Shown here: piece after piece, positions 49,514 through 59,299 of the stretch
Numbering within the stretch: the first letter of the stretch is position 1
Layout of the letters: every line of letters starts with the position of its first letter
DNA from: Rosenbergiella epipactidis
GTDB lineage: Bacteria; Pseudomonadota; Gammaproteobacteria; Enterobacterales; Enterobacteriaceae
Length of the DNA stretch: 64,000 nucleotides
NCBI RefSeq assembly: GCF_018494055.1
Contig: NZ_JABBFQ010000003.1
Location: forward strand, 310,001-374,000
Direction: 5' to 3'
Notes under the pieces: generated by a model
Seen by the model: only the letters and a program-made list of their open reading frames with translations
Database searches by the model: none
What the model was told of the DNA's origin: nothing
Translations under genes and position numbers: made by a program

Positions 49514-51799
49514 TTAGATCTTACATGCTCCGCCTGCACAGCCATCGTCTTCCGCTTCAGGTAACAGATCTTCTTGGGAATCTTCGGCACCGTCACGCGT
49601 GTTTTGATAGTAAAGTGTTTTTACGCCGAATTTGTACGCGGTGAGCAGATCTTTAAGTAACTGCTGCATCGGCACTTTTCCACCAGTGTAACGTGTCGGA
49701 TCGTAGTTGGTGTTTGAAGAGATCGCTTGGTCGACAAACTTCTGCATAATCCCGACAAGTTGTAAGTAACCGTCGTTAGAAGGCATTTCCCATAGCAGCT
49801 CATACTGATCTTGTAAGCGCTCATACTCTGGAACGACCTGACGTAAAATACCGTCTTTCGAGGCTTTGATACTGACATAGCCGCGTGGAGGCTCGATACC
49901 GTTTGTAGCATTAGAAATCTGTGAAGAAGTTTCTGATGGCATCAACGCTGAAAGCGTTGAGTTACGTAAGCCATGGGTCTTGATTTCTTCACGTAAGCTT
50001 TCCCAATCTAAATGCAGCGGTTCGTTACTGACCGTATCCAAATCTTTCTTATACGTATCGATCGGTAAGATTCCTGCGGCGTAGGTCGTATCATTGAACC
50101 ATGGGCACGCGCCGGCTTCTTTGGCTAATTGGTTTGAAGCTTTCAATAAGTAGTATTGAATGGCTTCAAAGGTTTTATGCGTCAGGTTGTTCGCCGATCC
50201 ATCGGAATAACGCTTACCGTGTTTCGCTAAGTAGTAAGCGAAGTTGATCACTCCTATCCCCAGCGTACGACGGCCCATTGCGCCGCGTTCTGCGGCAATC
50301 AGCGGGTAATCTTGATAATCGAGCAGGGCGTCGAGCGCACGCACGGCAAGAGTGGCTAACTCTTCCAGCTCACTGAGGTCGTTGATCGCGCCCAAGTTGA
50401 AGGCTGATAGCGTACAGAGAGCGATCTCACCACTTTCGTCGTTAATATCGTTTAACGGTTTAGTCGGCAGCGCGATTTCTAAACAGAGGTTTGACTGGCG
50501 TACAGGGGCCACCGCCGGATCAAACGGGCTATGGGTATTACAGTGGTCGACGTTTTGGATATAAATACGGCCAGTCGAAGCACGTTCTTGCATCATTAGG
50601 GCAAACAGATCAACGGCTTTAATTTTTTGTTTACGAATAGTGTCATCCGCTTCGTACTGAGTATAAAGACGTTCAAACTCTGCTTGGTCAGCGAAGAAGG
50701 CATCGTATAGCCCTGGCACATCCGATGGACTGAATAGCGAGATATCGCCGCCTTTTACCAGACGTTGATACATCAGTTTGTTGATTTGTACACCGTAATC
50801 TAGGTGACGGACACGGTTACCTTCAACACCACGGTTATTTTTCAGGACTAATAAGCTTTCAATTTCCAAGTGCCACATAGGGTAAAATAGTGTCGCGGCA
50901 CCCCCGCGCACGCCGCCTTGCGAGCAAGATTTTACGGCAGTCTGGAAATGTTTGTAGAACGGGATACAACCGGTATGGAAAGCTTCACCCCCACGGATTG
51001 GGCTGCCTAGCGCACGAATACGGCCAGCATTAATCCCGATCCCTGCGCGTTGTGAAACGTATTTAACGATAGCACTAGAGGTGGCGTTGATAGAGTCTAA
51101 GCTATCGCCACACTCGATAAGCACGCATGAGCTGAATTGGCGAGTCGGCGTACGTACCCCAGCCATGATTGGCGTAGGTAAAGAAATTTTAAAGGTCGAC
51201 ACGGCGTCATAAAAGCGACGGATGTAATCGAGACGGGTCTCTTTCGGATAGGCCGAGAACAGACAAGCTGCAACCAGAATGTATAAAAACTGCGCACTTT
51301 CGTAAATATCACCGGTAACACGGTTTTGGACTAAATATTTGCCCTCAAGCTGCTTCACCGCCGCGTAAGAGAAGTTCATATCACGCCAGTGATCGATGTA
51401 GCTATCGAGTTCCGCAAACTCTTCTTCGGTGTAGTCGCTCAGTAGGTGTGCATCGTATTTACCCAGCCCCACCATTTTTTTCACGTGGTCGAGAAGCACA
51501 GGTGGCTCGAACTGGCCATAGGCTTTTTTGCGCAGATGGAAAATGGCGAGACGCGCAGCGAGATACTGATAGTCTGGCGCATCGCGCGAAATCAGATCTG
51601 CTGCCGCTTTAATGATAGTTTCATGAATGTCAGAAGTCTTGATGCCATCATAAAACTGGATATGAGAGCGTAGTTCAACTTGTGAAACGGAGACGTTATT
51701 TAATCCCTCAGCAGCCCAATCAAGTACTCGGTGTATCTTATCCAAGTTGATACGTTCTTGCTGGCCATTGCGCTTAGTCACGAGCAGACTCTGATTCAT
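49514..51799 (-). CDS. nrdA: Ribonucleoside-diphosphate reductase class Ia, subunit alpha
   Basis: 761-residue R1 subunit. The N-terminal ATP cone (about 5-95: VTKRNGQQERINLDKIHRVL) senses ATP/dATP. The catalytic barrel has the active-site Cys-Glu pair in SNLCLEIALPT, a second redox Cys in LCTLSAFNLGA and a partner Cys in RQFSSCVL. The C-terminal redox pair is in DGCAGGACKI. It provides all four deoxynucleotide precursors in aerobic growth. DnaA and NrdR sites lie upstream, so expression is tied to replication. Confidence 0.97.
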   Translation of the reverse strand: MNQSLLVTKRNGQQERINLDKIHRVLDWAAEGLNNVSVSQVELRSHIQFYDGIKTSDIHETIIKAAADLISRDAPDYQYLAARLAIFHLRKKAYGQFEPPVLLDHVKKMVGLGKYDAHLLSDYTEEEFAELDSYIDHWRDMNFSYAAVKQLEGKYLVQNRVTGDIYESAQFLYILVAACLFSAYPKETRLDYIRRFYDAVSTFKISLPTPIMAGVRTPTRQFSSCVLIECGDSLDSINATSSAIVKYVSQRAGIGINAGRIRALGSPIRGGEAFHTGCIPFYKHFQTAVKSCSQGGVRGGAATLFYPMWHLEIESLLVLKNNRGVEGNRVRHLDYGVQINKLMYQRLVKGGDISLFSPSDVPGLYDAFFADQAEFERLYTQYEADDTIRKQKIKAVDLFALMMQERASTGRIYIQNVDHCNTHSPFDPAVAPVRQSNLCLEIALPTKPLNDINDESGEIALCTLSAFNLGAINDLSELEELATLAVRALDALLDYQDYPLIAAERGAMGRRTLGIGVINFAYYLAKHGKRYSDGSANNLTHKTFEAIQYYLLKASNQLAKEAGACPWFNDTTYAAGILPIDTYKKDLDTVSNEPLHLDWESLREEIKTHGLRNSTLSALMPSETSSQISNATNGIEPPRGYVSIKASKDGILRQVVPEYERLQDQYELLWEMPSNDGYLQLVGIMQKFVDQAISSNTNYDPTRYTGGKVPMQQLLKDLLTAYKFGVKTLYYQNTRDGAEDSQEDLLPEAEDDGCAGGACKI

Positions 51800-51851
51800 G
51801 CAGGAGTTTCCTATTGTTACGGAAGTCTTAGGGGGCTACCTATTAACAGAG

Positions 51852-51889
51852 TTATGCACAGTCGTATTTGTGAATAAGACTGTGGATAA
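51852..51889 (-). promoter_or_regulatory. Pair of DnaA boxes upstream of nrdA
   Basis: TTATGCACA (51852-51860, plus) and TGTGGATAA (51881-51889; TTATCCACA on the minus strand) both fit the DnaA consensus TTATNCACA and face each other across 20 bases. They lie 53-90 bases before the nrdA start codon. E. coli nrdAB is likewise controlled by DnaA binding to its promoter. Confidence 0.75.
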
Positions 51890-51937
51890 ACACTACATGT
51901 AGTGTCTTGCTGTCAAAGAGGTAACAATATGGTGTTT
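51890..51937 (-). promoter_or_regulatory. Two NrdR boxes upstream of nrdA
   Basis: ACACTACATGTAGTGT at 51890-51905 is a perfect 16-base palindrome matching the NrdR consensus. TAACAATATGGTGTTT at 51922-51937 is a weaker second box. Their centres are 32 bases apart, about three helical turns, as expected for paired NrdR sites. NrdR represses ribonucleotide reductase genes when dATP is plentiful. The first box directly abuts a DnaA box. Confidence 0.72.
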
Positions 51938-52108
51938 TATTGTAGTGAGAATTAATCACTATACAAGTATAAAATTATACGCAGAATGGCTTGTTTTTTT
52001 CGAAAACCGCATGGCAAAAGGGAGGAGGGCTTGTCAATAAAATCAGGCTTTTTTTTCATCCTGAATTCGTATGATGAGAATTCGGTCAAATTGATTATTC
52101 AGGCGACA

Positions 52109-52146
52109 ACTTCCCTTCCTCTTGAGAAGAAGGGAAGTATTTTTTA
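52109..52146 (+). terminator. Rightward Rho-independent terminator between nrdA and ubiG
   Basis: ACTTCCCTTC (52109-52118) and GAAGGGAAGT (52129-52138) pair perfectly, with an inner CTC/GAG, and TATTTTTTA follows on the plus strand. Both flanking genes are on the minus strand. The T-run faces the wrong way for ubiG, so the element terminates an unassigned rightward transcript or serves ubiG imperfectly. Confidence 0.6.
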
Positions 52147-52875
52147 GGACGGAAGAGGGTAATGCGTATGAATCATGTAGTTAACATCAACATTGCCGCC
52201 CAGCGTGAAACGGTTGGTAAACGGATTGTAGTGCAAACCGGTCATATCGCGTTCTTTTAGCGGGGTTTCATCCACCCAGCCTAATAGCTCGGAAGGGCGA
52301 ATGCATTTTTTGATGTCGTGGGTGCCCTTAGGGACCATTCGTAACACATACTCCGCACCAAAGATCGCCATCAGCCAAGCTTTAGGGTTGCGGTTGATGG
52401 TTGAGAAAAAGACTTCACCGCCCGGCTTAACCAGACGGGCGCAGGCAAGCACGACGGAACGTGGGTCTGGAACATGCTCTAGCATCTCCATACAAGTGAC
52501 CACATCGTATTGCCCGGCATACTTATCGGCATGCGCTTCAACGGTCTGTTGAACATAGTCGATAGTGACTTGGCTTTCTAAAGCATGCAGTCTTGCCACG
52601 GCAAGTGGCTCAGCCCCCATATCAAGGCCAACCACGTTAGCGCCTTCTTTTGCCATGCTTTCGGCTAAGATCCCGCCACCACAGCCGACATCCAAGACTT
52701 TTTTACCGTACAGCCCTTGGCATTGTTGGGAGATATACCCAAGACGTAGCGGGTTAATACGATGAAGTGGCTTAAATTCCCCTTCTAGATCCCACCAACG
52801 ACTCGCCACCGCTTCAAATTTTGCAATTTCTTGTTGGTCAACGTTCTGTTTTTCGGCTTCAAATTGGTCACTCAT
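52144..52875 (-). CDS. ubiG: Ubiquinone biosynthesis O-methyltransferase UbiG
   Basis: UbiG performs both O-methylations of ubiquinone synthesis with S-adenosylmethionine. The protein is 243 residues. The class I methyltransferase motifs are [14 protein letters not shown] (motif I), the acidic end of the next strand GLDMG, and [34 protein letters not shown] is diagnostic. I start at ATG 52875, 9 bases after AGGAG; the GTG two codons earlier is also possible. It lies between gyrA (divergent) and nrdA, as in E. coli. Confidence 0.96.
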   Translation of the reverse strand: MSDQFEAEKQNVDQQEIAKFEAVASRWWDLEGEFKPLHRINPLRLGYISQQCQGLYGKKVLDVGCGGGILAESMAKEGANVVGLDMGAEPLAVARLHALESQVTIDYVQQTVEAHADKYAGQYDVVTCMEMLEHVPDPRSVVLACARLVKPGGEVFFSTINRNPKAWLMAIFGAEYVLRMVPKGTHDIKKCIRPSELLGWVDETPLKERDMTGLHYNPFTNRFTLGGNVDVNYMIHTHYPLPS

Positions 52876-52969
52876 CGACACTTACTCCTAAGATATGTCA
52901 GCTCAGTATAAACGCTTCAACGCACTTCATCACCTAAGGATTACGATAAGTGGAGTAAGTGTTGTTGAG

Positions 52970-53001
52970 AGGTGCACCTGACAGGTGAAATGTGTTATGA
53001 T
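52970..53001 (+). promoter_or_regulatory. Candidate gyrA promoter with palindromes
   Basis: An extended -10 element, TGTTATGAT, lies at 52993-53001. Just upstream AGGTGCACCT (52970-52979) and CACCTGACAGGTG (52975-52987) are overlapping perfect palindromes built from the same AGGTG unit. They occupy the -35 zone and could be an operator; no regulator is assigned. Confidence 0.4.
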
Positions 53002-53045
53002 TCCGTTCTTTATATTAGGTAATATTCTAGAGGGATAGCGGCTCC

Positions 53046-55679
53046 ATGAGCGACCTTGCAAGAGAAATCACACCGGTTAATATCGAGGAAGAGTTAAAAA
53101 CCTCTTACCTCGATTATGCCATGTCGGTCATTGTTGGCCGCGCGTTACCCGATGTCCGTGATGGATTGAAGCCTGTTCACCGTCGCGTGTTATTCGCGAT
53201 GAACGAATTGAGTAACGACTGGAATAAACCATACAAAAAATCTGCCCGTGTCGTCGGTGACGTTATCGGTAAATATCACCCACACGGTGATTCAGCAGTC
53301 TACGATGCGATCGTTCGTATGGCGCAGCCATTCTCCTTACGTTATATGTTGGTAGATGGGCAAGGTAACTTCGGGTCAATCGATGGTGACTCTGCTGCTG
53401 CGATGCGTTATACCGAAGTGCGCATGGCGAAAATTACCCATGAATTACTCGCCGATCTCGAAAAAGAGACCGTAGACTTCGTTCCCAACTATGATGGGAA
53501 TGAACAAATTCCTGATGTCTTGCCGACCCGTGTCCCTAACCTACTGGTGAATGGGTCATCAGGTATCGCTGTCGGTATGGCGACCAACATTCCGCCTCAC
53601 AATATGACGGAAGTGATCAACGGGACTCTGGCGTATATTGAAGATAACGACATTTCGTTAGAAGCCTTAATGGAACACATTCCAGGACCTGACTTCCCGA
53701 CCGCGGCGATCATTAATGGACGCCGTGGGATCGAAGAAGCTTACCGTACCGGTCGGGGAAAAATTTATATTCGCGCCCGTGGAGAAGTTCAGGCTGACGC
53801 AAAGACAGGCCGCGAAACGATTGTTATCCACGAGATCCCTTATCAAGTTAACAAGGCGCGTTTGATTGAGAAAATCGCTGAGTTAGTTAAAGACAAGCGG
53901 ATCGAAGGTATTAGCGCACTGCGTGATGAATCTGATAAAGACGGTATGCGTATCGTTATCGAGATCAAACGTGATGCGGTCGGTGAGGTGGTCTTAAACA
54001 ATCTTTACTCGCTGACGCAATTACAGACCTCGTTCGGTATCAATATGGTCGCCTTACACCAAGGCCAACCTAAAATTATGCCGCTCAAGGATATTCTTGA
54101 AGCGTTCGTCCGTCACCGCCGTGAAGTGGTTACCCGCAGAACTATTTTCGAACTGCGTAAAGCTCGCGACCGCGCGCACATCTTAGAAGGCTTAGCGATA
54201 GCCTTAGCGAATATCGATCCGGTTATTGAGCTGATTCGCCGTGCACCAACGCCTGCAGAAGCCAAAGCAGGGCTCATCGCGCAAGGTTGGGCATTAGGTA
54301 ACGTCTCAGCAATGCTTGAAAAAGCGGGCAACGATGCTGCGCGTCCGGAGTGGCTAGAAGAGCAATACGGGATTCGGGGAGACTCTTATTTCCTCACCGA
54401 GCAACAAGCTCAAGCTATCCTTGACCTGCGCCTGCAAAAGCTGACCGGTCTTGAGCACGAAAAACTGCTGGATGAGTACAAAGCGTTACTTGAAGAGATT
54501 GCTGAGCTTCTGTACATCCTCGGCAGTGGTGAGCGACTAATGGAAGTGATTCGTGAAGAGCTGGAAGCCGTGCGCGAACAGTTTGGTGACGAACGTCGTA
54601 CTGAAATTACCGCAAACAGCGCTGACATTAATATCGAAGATTTGATTAACCAAGAAGATGTCGTGGTCACCTTATCACATCAAGGTTATGTCAAATATCA
54701 ACCTTTATCCGACTACGAAGCGCAACGTCGTGGCGGTAAAGGTAAGTCGGCAGCACGTATTAAAGACGAAGACTTTATCGATAGATTGCTGGTGGCTAAC
54801 ACCCACGATACGATCCTCTGTTTCTCCTCACGAGGACGCCTCTACTGGATGAAGGTTTACCAGTTACCGGAGGCTAGTCGTGGCGCACGTGGCCGTCCTA
54901 TCGTCAACCTGCTGCCGCTTGAGGCGAACGAGCGGATCACCGCTATTCTGCCGGTAAAAGAGTACGCAGAAGGGGTCAATGTCTTTATGGCAACCGCTAG
55001 CGGTACCGTGAAGAAAACGGCACTGACCGACTTTAGCCGTCCAAGAAGTGCGGGGATTATCGCAATTAATCTGCGTGACGATGACTCGTTGATCGGCGTC
55101 GCCTTAACCAAAGGCGAAGATGAAGCGATGTTATTCTCGGCTGCCGGTAAAGTCGTCCGTTTCTCTGAGCAAGCAGTCAGAACGATGGGGCGTACCGCTG
55201 CCGGTGTCCGTGGTATTAAATTGGCAGCAGAAGATCAAGTCGTTTCGTTGATTATCCCTGATGCGGAAGGGGCAATCATGACCGTGACGGAAAACGGTTT
55301 TGGTAAGCGGACGGCGACGCAGGAATATCCAACGAAGTCTCGTGCTACCCAAGGGGTGATCTCAATCAAAGTGACTGAGCGTAATGGTCCTGTGATTGGC
55401 GCGGTACAAGTGGTGGATAGCGACCAGATCATGATGATCACTGATGCCGGAACCTTAGTCAGAACCCGTGTATCCGAAGTCAGTATCGTTGGGCGTAACA
55501 CGCAAGGTGTTATCCTGATCCGTACTGCCGATGACGAGAACGTTGTGGGATTACAACGTGTGGCTGAGCCCGTCGCGGAAGAGGAACTTGATACTATTGA
55601 TGGATCTGTCCCTGAAGGCGAAGACAGTTTACCCCCTGAAGTCGATAACGAGGACGATGAAGTTATCGATGATGAGTGA
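53046..55679 (+). CDS. gyrA: DNA gyrase subunit A
   Basis: 877-residue breakage-reunion subunit of DNA gyrase, acting with GyrB to introduce negative supercoils. The winged-helix core has [16 protein letters not shown] and the catalytic tyrosine in AAMRYTEVR. The quinolone-determining region reads [14 protein letters not shown], keeping the susceptible Ser and Asp of E. coli positions 83 and 87. The C-terminal beta-pinwheel carries the GyrA box QRRGGKG and ends in an acidic tail ([11 protein letters not shown]). A terminator follows 22 bases after the stop. Confidence 0.98.
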   Translation: MSDLAREITPVNIEEELKTSYLDYAMSVIVGRALPDVRDGLKPVHRRVLFAMNELSNDWNKPYKKSARVVGDVIGKYHPHGDSAVYDAIVRMAQPFSLRYMLVDGQGNFGSIDGDSAAAMRYTEVRMAKITHELLADLEKETVDFVPNYDGNEQIPDVLPTRVPNLLVNGSSGIAVGMATNIPPHNMTEVINGTLAYIEDNDISLEALMEHIPGPDFPTAAIINGRRGIEEAYRTGRGKIYIRARGEVQADAKTGRETIVIHEIPYQVNKARLIEKIAELVKDKRIEGISALRDESDKDGMRIVIEIKRDAVGEVVLNNLYSLTQLQTSFGINMVALHQGQPKIMPLKDILEAFVRHRREVVTRRTIFELRKARDRAHILEGLAIALANIDPVIELIRRAPTPAEAKAGLIAQGWALGNVSAMLEKAGNDAARPEWLEEQYGIRGDSYFLTEQQAQAILDLRLQKLTGLEHEKLLDEYKALLEEIAELLYILGSGERLMEVIREELEAVREQFGDERRTEITANSADINIEDLINQEDVVVTLSHQGYVKYQPLSDYEAQRRGGKGKSAARIKDEDFIDRLLVANTHDTILCFSSRGRLYWMKVYQLPEASRGARGRPIVNLLPLEANERITAILPVKEYAEGVNVFMATASGTVKKTALTDFSRPRSAGIIAINLRDDDSLIGVALTKGEDEAMLFSAAGKVVRFSEQAVRTMGRTAAGVRGIKLAAEDQVVSLIIPDAEGAIMTVTENGFGKRTATQEYPTKSRATQGVISIKVTERNGPVIGAVQVVDSDQIMMITDAGTLVRTRVSEVSIVGRNTQGVILIRTADDENVVGLQRVAEPVAEEELDTIDGSVPEGEDSLPPEVDNEDDEVIDDE

Positions 55680-55700
55680 TAAACTCGCACCCTAAATGAC

Positions 55701-55726
55701 AAAGGCATCGTAAGATGCCTTTTTTA
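55701..55726 (+). terminator. Rho-independent terminator after gyrA
   Basis: AAAGGCATC and GATGCCTTT pair around GTAA and run into TTTTT. It separates gyrA from rcsC, which starts 41 bases later. Confidence 0.88.
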
Positions 55727-55766
55727 ATCCTGCCAGAGTCTACTATGCAAAAGAGAGCGTTTTAAC

Positions 55767-58616
55767 GTGAAATATTTAGTCTCTTTTAGAACCGCGTTAC
55801 GTGTTTCACGCTATCTGTTTCGTGGCCTGGCAGTGGTTATTTGGCTGGTGGGAATATTGATCTCTTTATTCACCCTGACACAAGTCCTTCATGAAAAAGA
55901 GAATCGCCTGCGTGAACAACTTTTCAGTTCATTCTCTCAAACTCAGTCACATTTCACACATCTTGCGGAAGCTACTCGTGGTTTAAAATATGTTGCTGAA
56001 AACCAACTGAACCGACCCACGTCGACGGGTGGAGAGGTTGCGAAAGACCCTGCAAATGTTCCTGTGTTAAACGATACGGGAGCCGCGATTTTCTCGCTAT
56101 CAGTCGGTGCCGACTGCCAACAAACGTTTTCACCTTGGCGCAATGCGCTCGCCACACTGAGCCAGTACCTCCACGTGCTCGACAGCCAGTACGCCTCGAC
56201 CTACGAGTTGAGTAATATCTACCTTGTTGACCAACAAAGTAGTTGTGCGGGCAATTTTATGTTTAACGAAAGTAGTTTAGGACAAGCCGGAAGTAAAACG
56301 ATTTTACGGGATCACCAAGTCGTCTTTCAAAGCGCTAACGATGACGCTCTACGTAACCCACTCTATTGGATTGCCAGTGGGGCGGCACGTGCCACCGGTA
56401 GTGTCTTTATGAGCATGCCAATCTACTCGGGCACGCAGCGGATTGCCGAGATCGTGGTGGAGCAAAATATTAGGCTTGATGATGGGCTAGTGGTCGGGAA
56501 TATACCGATTGAGTCCTTTATCACCGATAGAAACAATCGTCTGCTCCTCGCCAATAACGATTGGTCGCTGCAATCAATTATCTCATCGCTACCGAGCAGC
56601 AAACAGTGGTTTGGTTATGTCGACAATTACCGATATCTGGTACTCAAAAATAGCCTAACCCCTGGCCCCTTCAATATGGTCTATCTGGTTTCTACCTCTA
56701 TTCTGTTCGACCAGATGCGATTGATGTTACTCAATACGTTATTATTGAATCTGTTTACCGGATTATTTTTAATCTGTTTAACGCTAATGTTTGAAAAACG
56801 GATGTTTGTACCGGCCTTTAATAATGCGTTACTGCTTGAGGAGCATGAGCAATTTAACCGTAAAATTGTTGCCTCGGCACCAGTAGGAATCTGTATTCTT
56901 CGTACCAGTGATGGCAGTAATATTCTTAGTAATGAGCTGGCGCATAATTATCTCAGTGTATTGACCCCAGAAGACAGAGTCAGAATTGGTGAGATCATTC
57001 GTGGCCAAGAAGTTAACTTTATGGATGTGTTAACGGCGTCGAAAACCAATCTCCAGATGAGCTTTGTGCACAGCCGATATCGCAATGAGGACGTTGCGAT
57101 CTGTGTGCTGATTGATGTGAGTGCAAGGGTGATGATGGAGAAATCGCTTCAGGAAATCGCCGACAGTGCAGAGCAAGCAAGCCAATCTAAATCGATGTTT
57201 TTGGCCACCGTCAGTCATGAATTACGGACACCGCTCTATGGCATTATCGGCAATTTAGACTTACTCCAAACCCGCGAGCTGCCAGAAAATATCCATAGCC
57301 TTGTACAGGGGATGAATAACTCGTCCGGTCTATTATTGAAGATTATCAACGATATTCTCGATTTCTCGAAGATTGAATCTGAGCAGTTAAAAATTTCCCC
57401 GGTCAGTTTCTCTCCGAGCGAAGTACTGTCGCACGTGCAAATGAACTATCTGCCATTGGTGATCCGTAAGCGCTTAACCTTGTGGTGTCTGGTCGAAGCA
57501 GATGTACCGGAAACTATGCTCGGTGACCCGATGCGTCTGCAGCAAGTGATCTCTAATATACTGAGTAATGCCATCAAATTTACCCATACGGGGGGAATCA
57601 TTCTTCATCTGTGGTGCGAGCATGGTTACTTATATGTCAGGATTCGAGATACGGGAATTGGTATCCGTCAGCGTGATGTCCAGCAACTGTTTGACCCCTT
57701 TTTCCAAGTTGAAGGAAAAGTGCAGCGAAACTTCCAAGGAACCGGCTTGGGTCTAGCAATTTGTGAAAAACTGATCAATATGATGGACGGTGATATCACC
57801 GTGTTATCAGAGCCGGATATCGGCAGTGAATTCACCATACGACTGCCTATTTGGCAGGCAAGTTCACAGCAGAATGATGCTGATCTCCGCGGTAGAACAG
57901 CCGCTGTCGTCATTGCAAATCGCTATTTTTCTGATTATATCGTCAGGCGCCTGCAGGCATTGGGGCTGGAAGTGACCACCCAGCTGCCGACAGTGGAGCA
58001 GGGGATCGAACTCGTTATTACTGATAACCTGGCGCTATTACCGCACCGTCAGCCGAAACAGCAATGGATCATCTTCTCTGCGTTACATAACGATAAAGCT
58101 ATTCGTACTACTGAGGGTTATTGGCTGACGTCAACCGCGAAAGCCTATCAACTTCCACAGCTTTTAACGCAACTGTGGCAAAGCTTACCCCAGCTTACTA
58201 AAGGTGAACAGCTTGGCATGATGCCTTCGAGAGATGAACAGACAGGACATCTTATCTTGGTCGTCGATGATCATCCGATTAACCGTTTATTACTGAGTGA
58301 GCAACTGACCACGCTTGGCTATCGTACCCGTACAGCGAAAGACGGACTCGATGCCTTAGAAGTATTGAGTATTGGCGATATCGATCTGGTGCTTACCGAC
58401 ATCAATATGCCGAATCTAGATGGTTACGGTTTAGCGCGCCGACTGCGGGGCGATGGCTATCGTCATCCGATTATCGGTCTTACTGCCAACGCGTTAGCGA
58501 AAGAACAACAACAGTGCTTGGAGGCGGGGATGGATGATTGCTTGTCTAAGCCCATTACGCTAGAAGAGCTGCAGCAAGCACTTGGGGAACATTTACTCAA
58601 CACACAGGGAGAGTAG
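55767..58616 (+). CDS. rcsC: Hybrid sensor histidine kinase RcsC
   Basis: 949-residue inner-membrane kinase of the Rcs envelope-stress phosphorelay. It has a first membrane helix near 20-40, a periplasmic domain to about 310, a second helix, a PAS-like segment, and a HisKA domain with the autophosphorylated His in TVSHELRTPLYG near residue 483. An ATPase domain (NAIKFTHTGG, DTGIGI, GTGLGLAICEKL), an RcsC-specific ABL domain, and a receiver with phospho-acceptor Asp in LVLTDINMPNLDG near 877 follow. The start is GTG at 55767 (MKYLVSFRT). The periplasmic domain is the most diverged part, as expected. Convergent with rcsB. Confidence 0.96.
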   Translation: MKYLVSFRTALRVSRYLFRGLAVVIWLVGILISLFTLTQVLHEKENRLREQLFSSFSQTQSHFTHLAEATRGLKYVAENQLNRPTSTGGEVAKDPANVPVLNDTGAAIFSLSVGADCQQTFSPWRNALATLSQYLHVLDSQYASTYELSNIYLVDQQSSCAGNFMFNESSLGQAGSKTILRDHQVVFQSANDDALRNPLYWIASGAARATGSVFMSMPIYSGTQRIAEIVVEQNIRLDDGLVVGNIPIESFITDRNNRLLLANNDWSLQSIISSLPSSKQWFGYVDNYRYLVLKNSLTPGPFNMVYLVSTSILFDQMRLMLLNTLLLNLFTGLFLICLTLMFEKRMFVPAFNNALLLEEHEQFNRKIVASAPVGICILRTSDGSNILSNELAHNYLSVLTPEDRVRIGEIIRGQEVNFMDVLTASKTNLQMSFVHSRYRNEDVAICVLIDVSARVMMEKSLQEIADSAEQASQSKSMFLATVSHELRTPLYGIIGNLDLLQTRELPENIHSLVQGMNNSSGLLLKIINDILDFSKIESEQLKISPVSFSPSEVLSHVQMNYLPLVIRKRLTLWCLVEADVPETMLGDPMRLQQVISNILSNAIKFTHTGGIILHLWCEHGYLYVRIRDTGIGIRQRDVQQLFDPFFQVEGKVQRNFQGTGLGLAICEKLINMMDGDITVLSEPDIGSEFTIRLPIWQASSQQNDADLRGRTAAVVIANRYFSDYIVRRLQALGLEVTTQLPTVEQGIELVITDNLALLPHRQPKQQWIIFSALHNDKAIRTTEGYWLTSTAKAYQLPQLLTQLWQSLPQLTKGEQLGMMPSRDEQTGHLILVVDDHPINRLLLSEQLTTLGYRTRTAKDGLDALEVLSIGDIDLVLTDINMPNLDGYGLARRLRGDGYRHPIIGLTANALAKEQQQCLEAGMDDCLSKPITLEELQQALGEHLLNTQGE

Positions 58617-58651
58617 AGGCTTTCGTTGCCTCTACTCTCTATTTCTACAAG

Positions 58652-59299
58652 TTACTCGTCAATACTGGAATTACTGACTGAGGAGAGGTAGTTGAGTAGG
58701 GCGATATCGTTATCGACGCCAAGTTTCATCATGGCCGATTTTTTCTGGCTACTGATGGTCTTGATGCTGCGGTTAAGTTTACGTGCGATCTCAGTGACTA
58801 AGAAGCCTTCTGCGAACAGACGTAAAACCTCACTCTCTTTTGGAGAAAGACGTTTGTCACCATAGCCGCCAGCGCTGATTTTTTCGAGAAGACGTGCCAC
58901 GGAATCTGGTGTGTACTTTTTGCCTTTTTGTAACGCCGCGAGCGCCTTAGGCAGATCGGTCGGCGCGCCTTGTTTAAGCACGATCCCTTCAATATCTAAG
59001 TCCAGTACCGATCCTAAAATCGCTGGGTTATTGTTCATGGTTAAGACAATGATAGACAAATCAGGGTAGTGGCGTTTGATGTACTTAATCAGTGTGATGC
59101 CATCGCCGTACTTATCTCCAGGCATCGAGAGATCGGTAATTAGGACGTGCGCGTCAAGTTTACCGAGGTTATTGATTAGCGTAGTAGAGTCTTCAAATTC
59201 GCCGACAACATTTACCCACTCGATTTGTTCTAAGGATTTACGGATCCCAAAGAGTACAATTGGATGGTCGTCTGCGATAATTACATTCATATTATTCAT
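58652..59299 (-). CDS. rcsB: Response regulator RcsB
   Basis: 215-residue NarL-type regulator. The receiver has Asp11 and phospho-acceptor Asp56 (LITDLSMPG). The LuxR-type helix-turn-helix is at about 150-205 (LSPKESEVLRLFAEGFLVTEIARKLNRS). It is nearly identical to E. coli RcsB through most of its length; only the last residues differ. I start at 59299 (MNNMNVIIADDHP). The gene begins 8 bases before the end of rcsD. It controls capsule, motility and cell division genes with RcsA or alone. Confidence 0.98.
   Translation of the reverse strand: MNNMNVIIADDHPIVLFGIRKSLEQIEWVNVVGEFEDSTTLINNLGKLDAHVLITDLSMPGDKYGDGITLIKYIKRHYPDLSIIVLTMNNNPAILGSVLDLDIEGIVLKQGAPTDLPKALAALQKGKKYTPDSVARLLEKISAGGYGDKRLSPKESEVLRLFAEGFLVTEIARKLNRSIKTISSQKKSAMMKLGVDNDIALLNYLSSVSNSSIDE

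Noticed and set aside
53286-53330. Quinolone-resistance mutation in gyrA
   Set aside because: The Ser and Asp of the resistance-determining region are both the susceptible residues.
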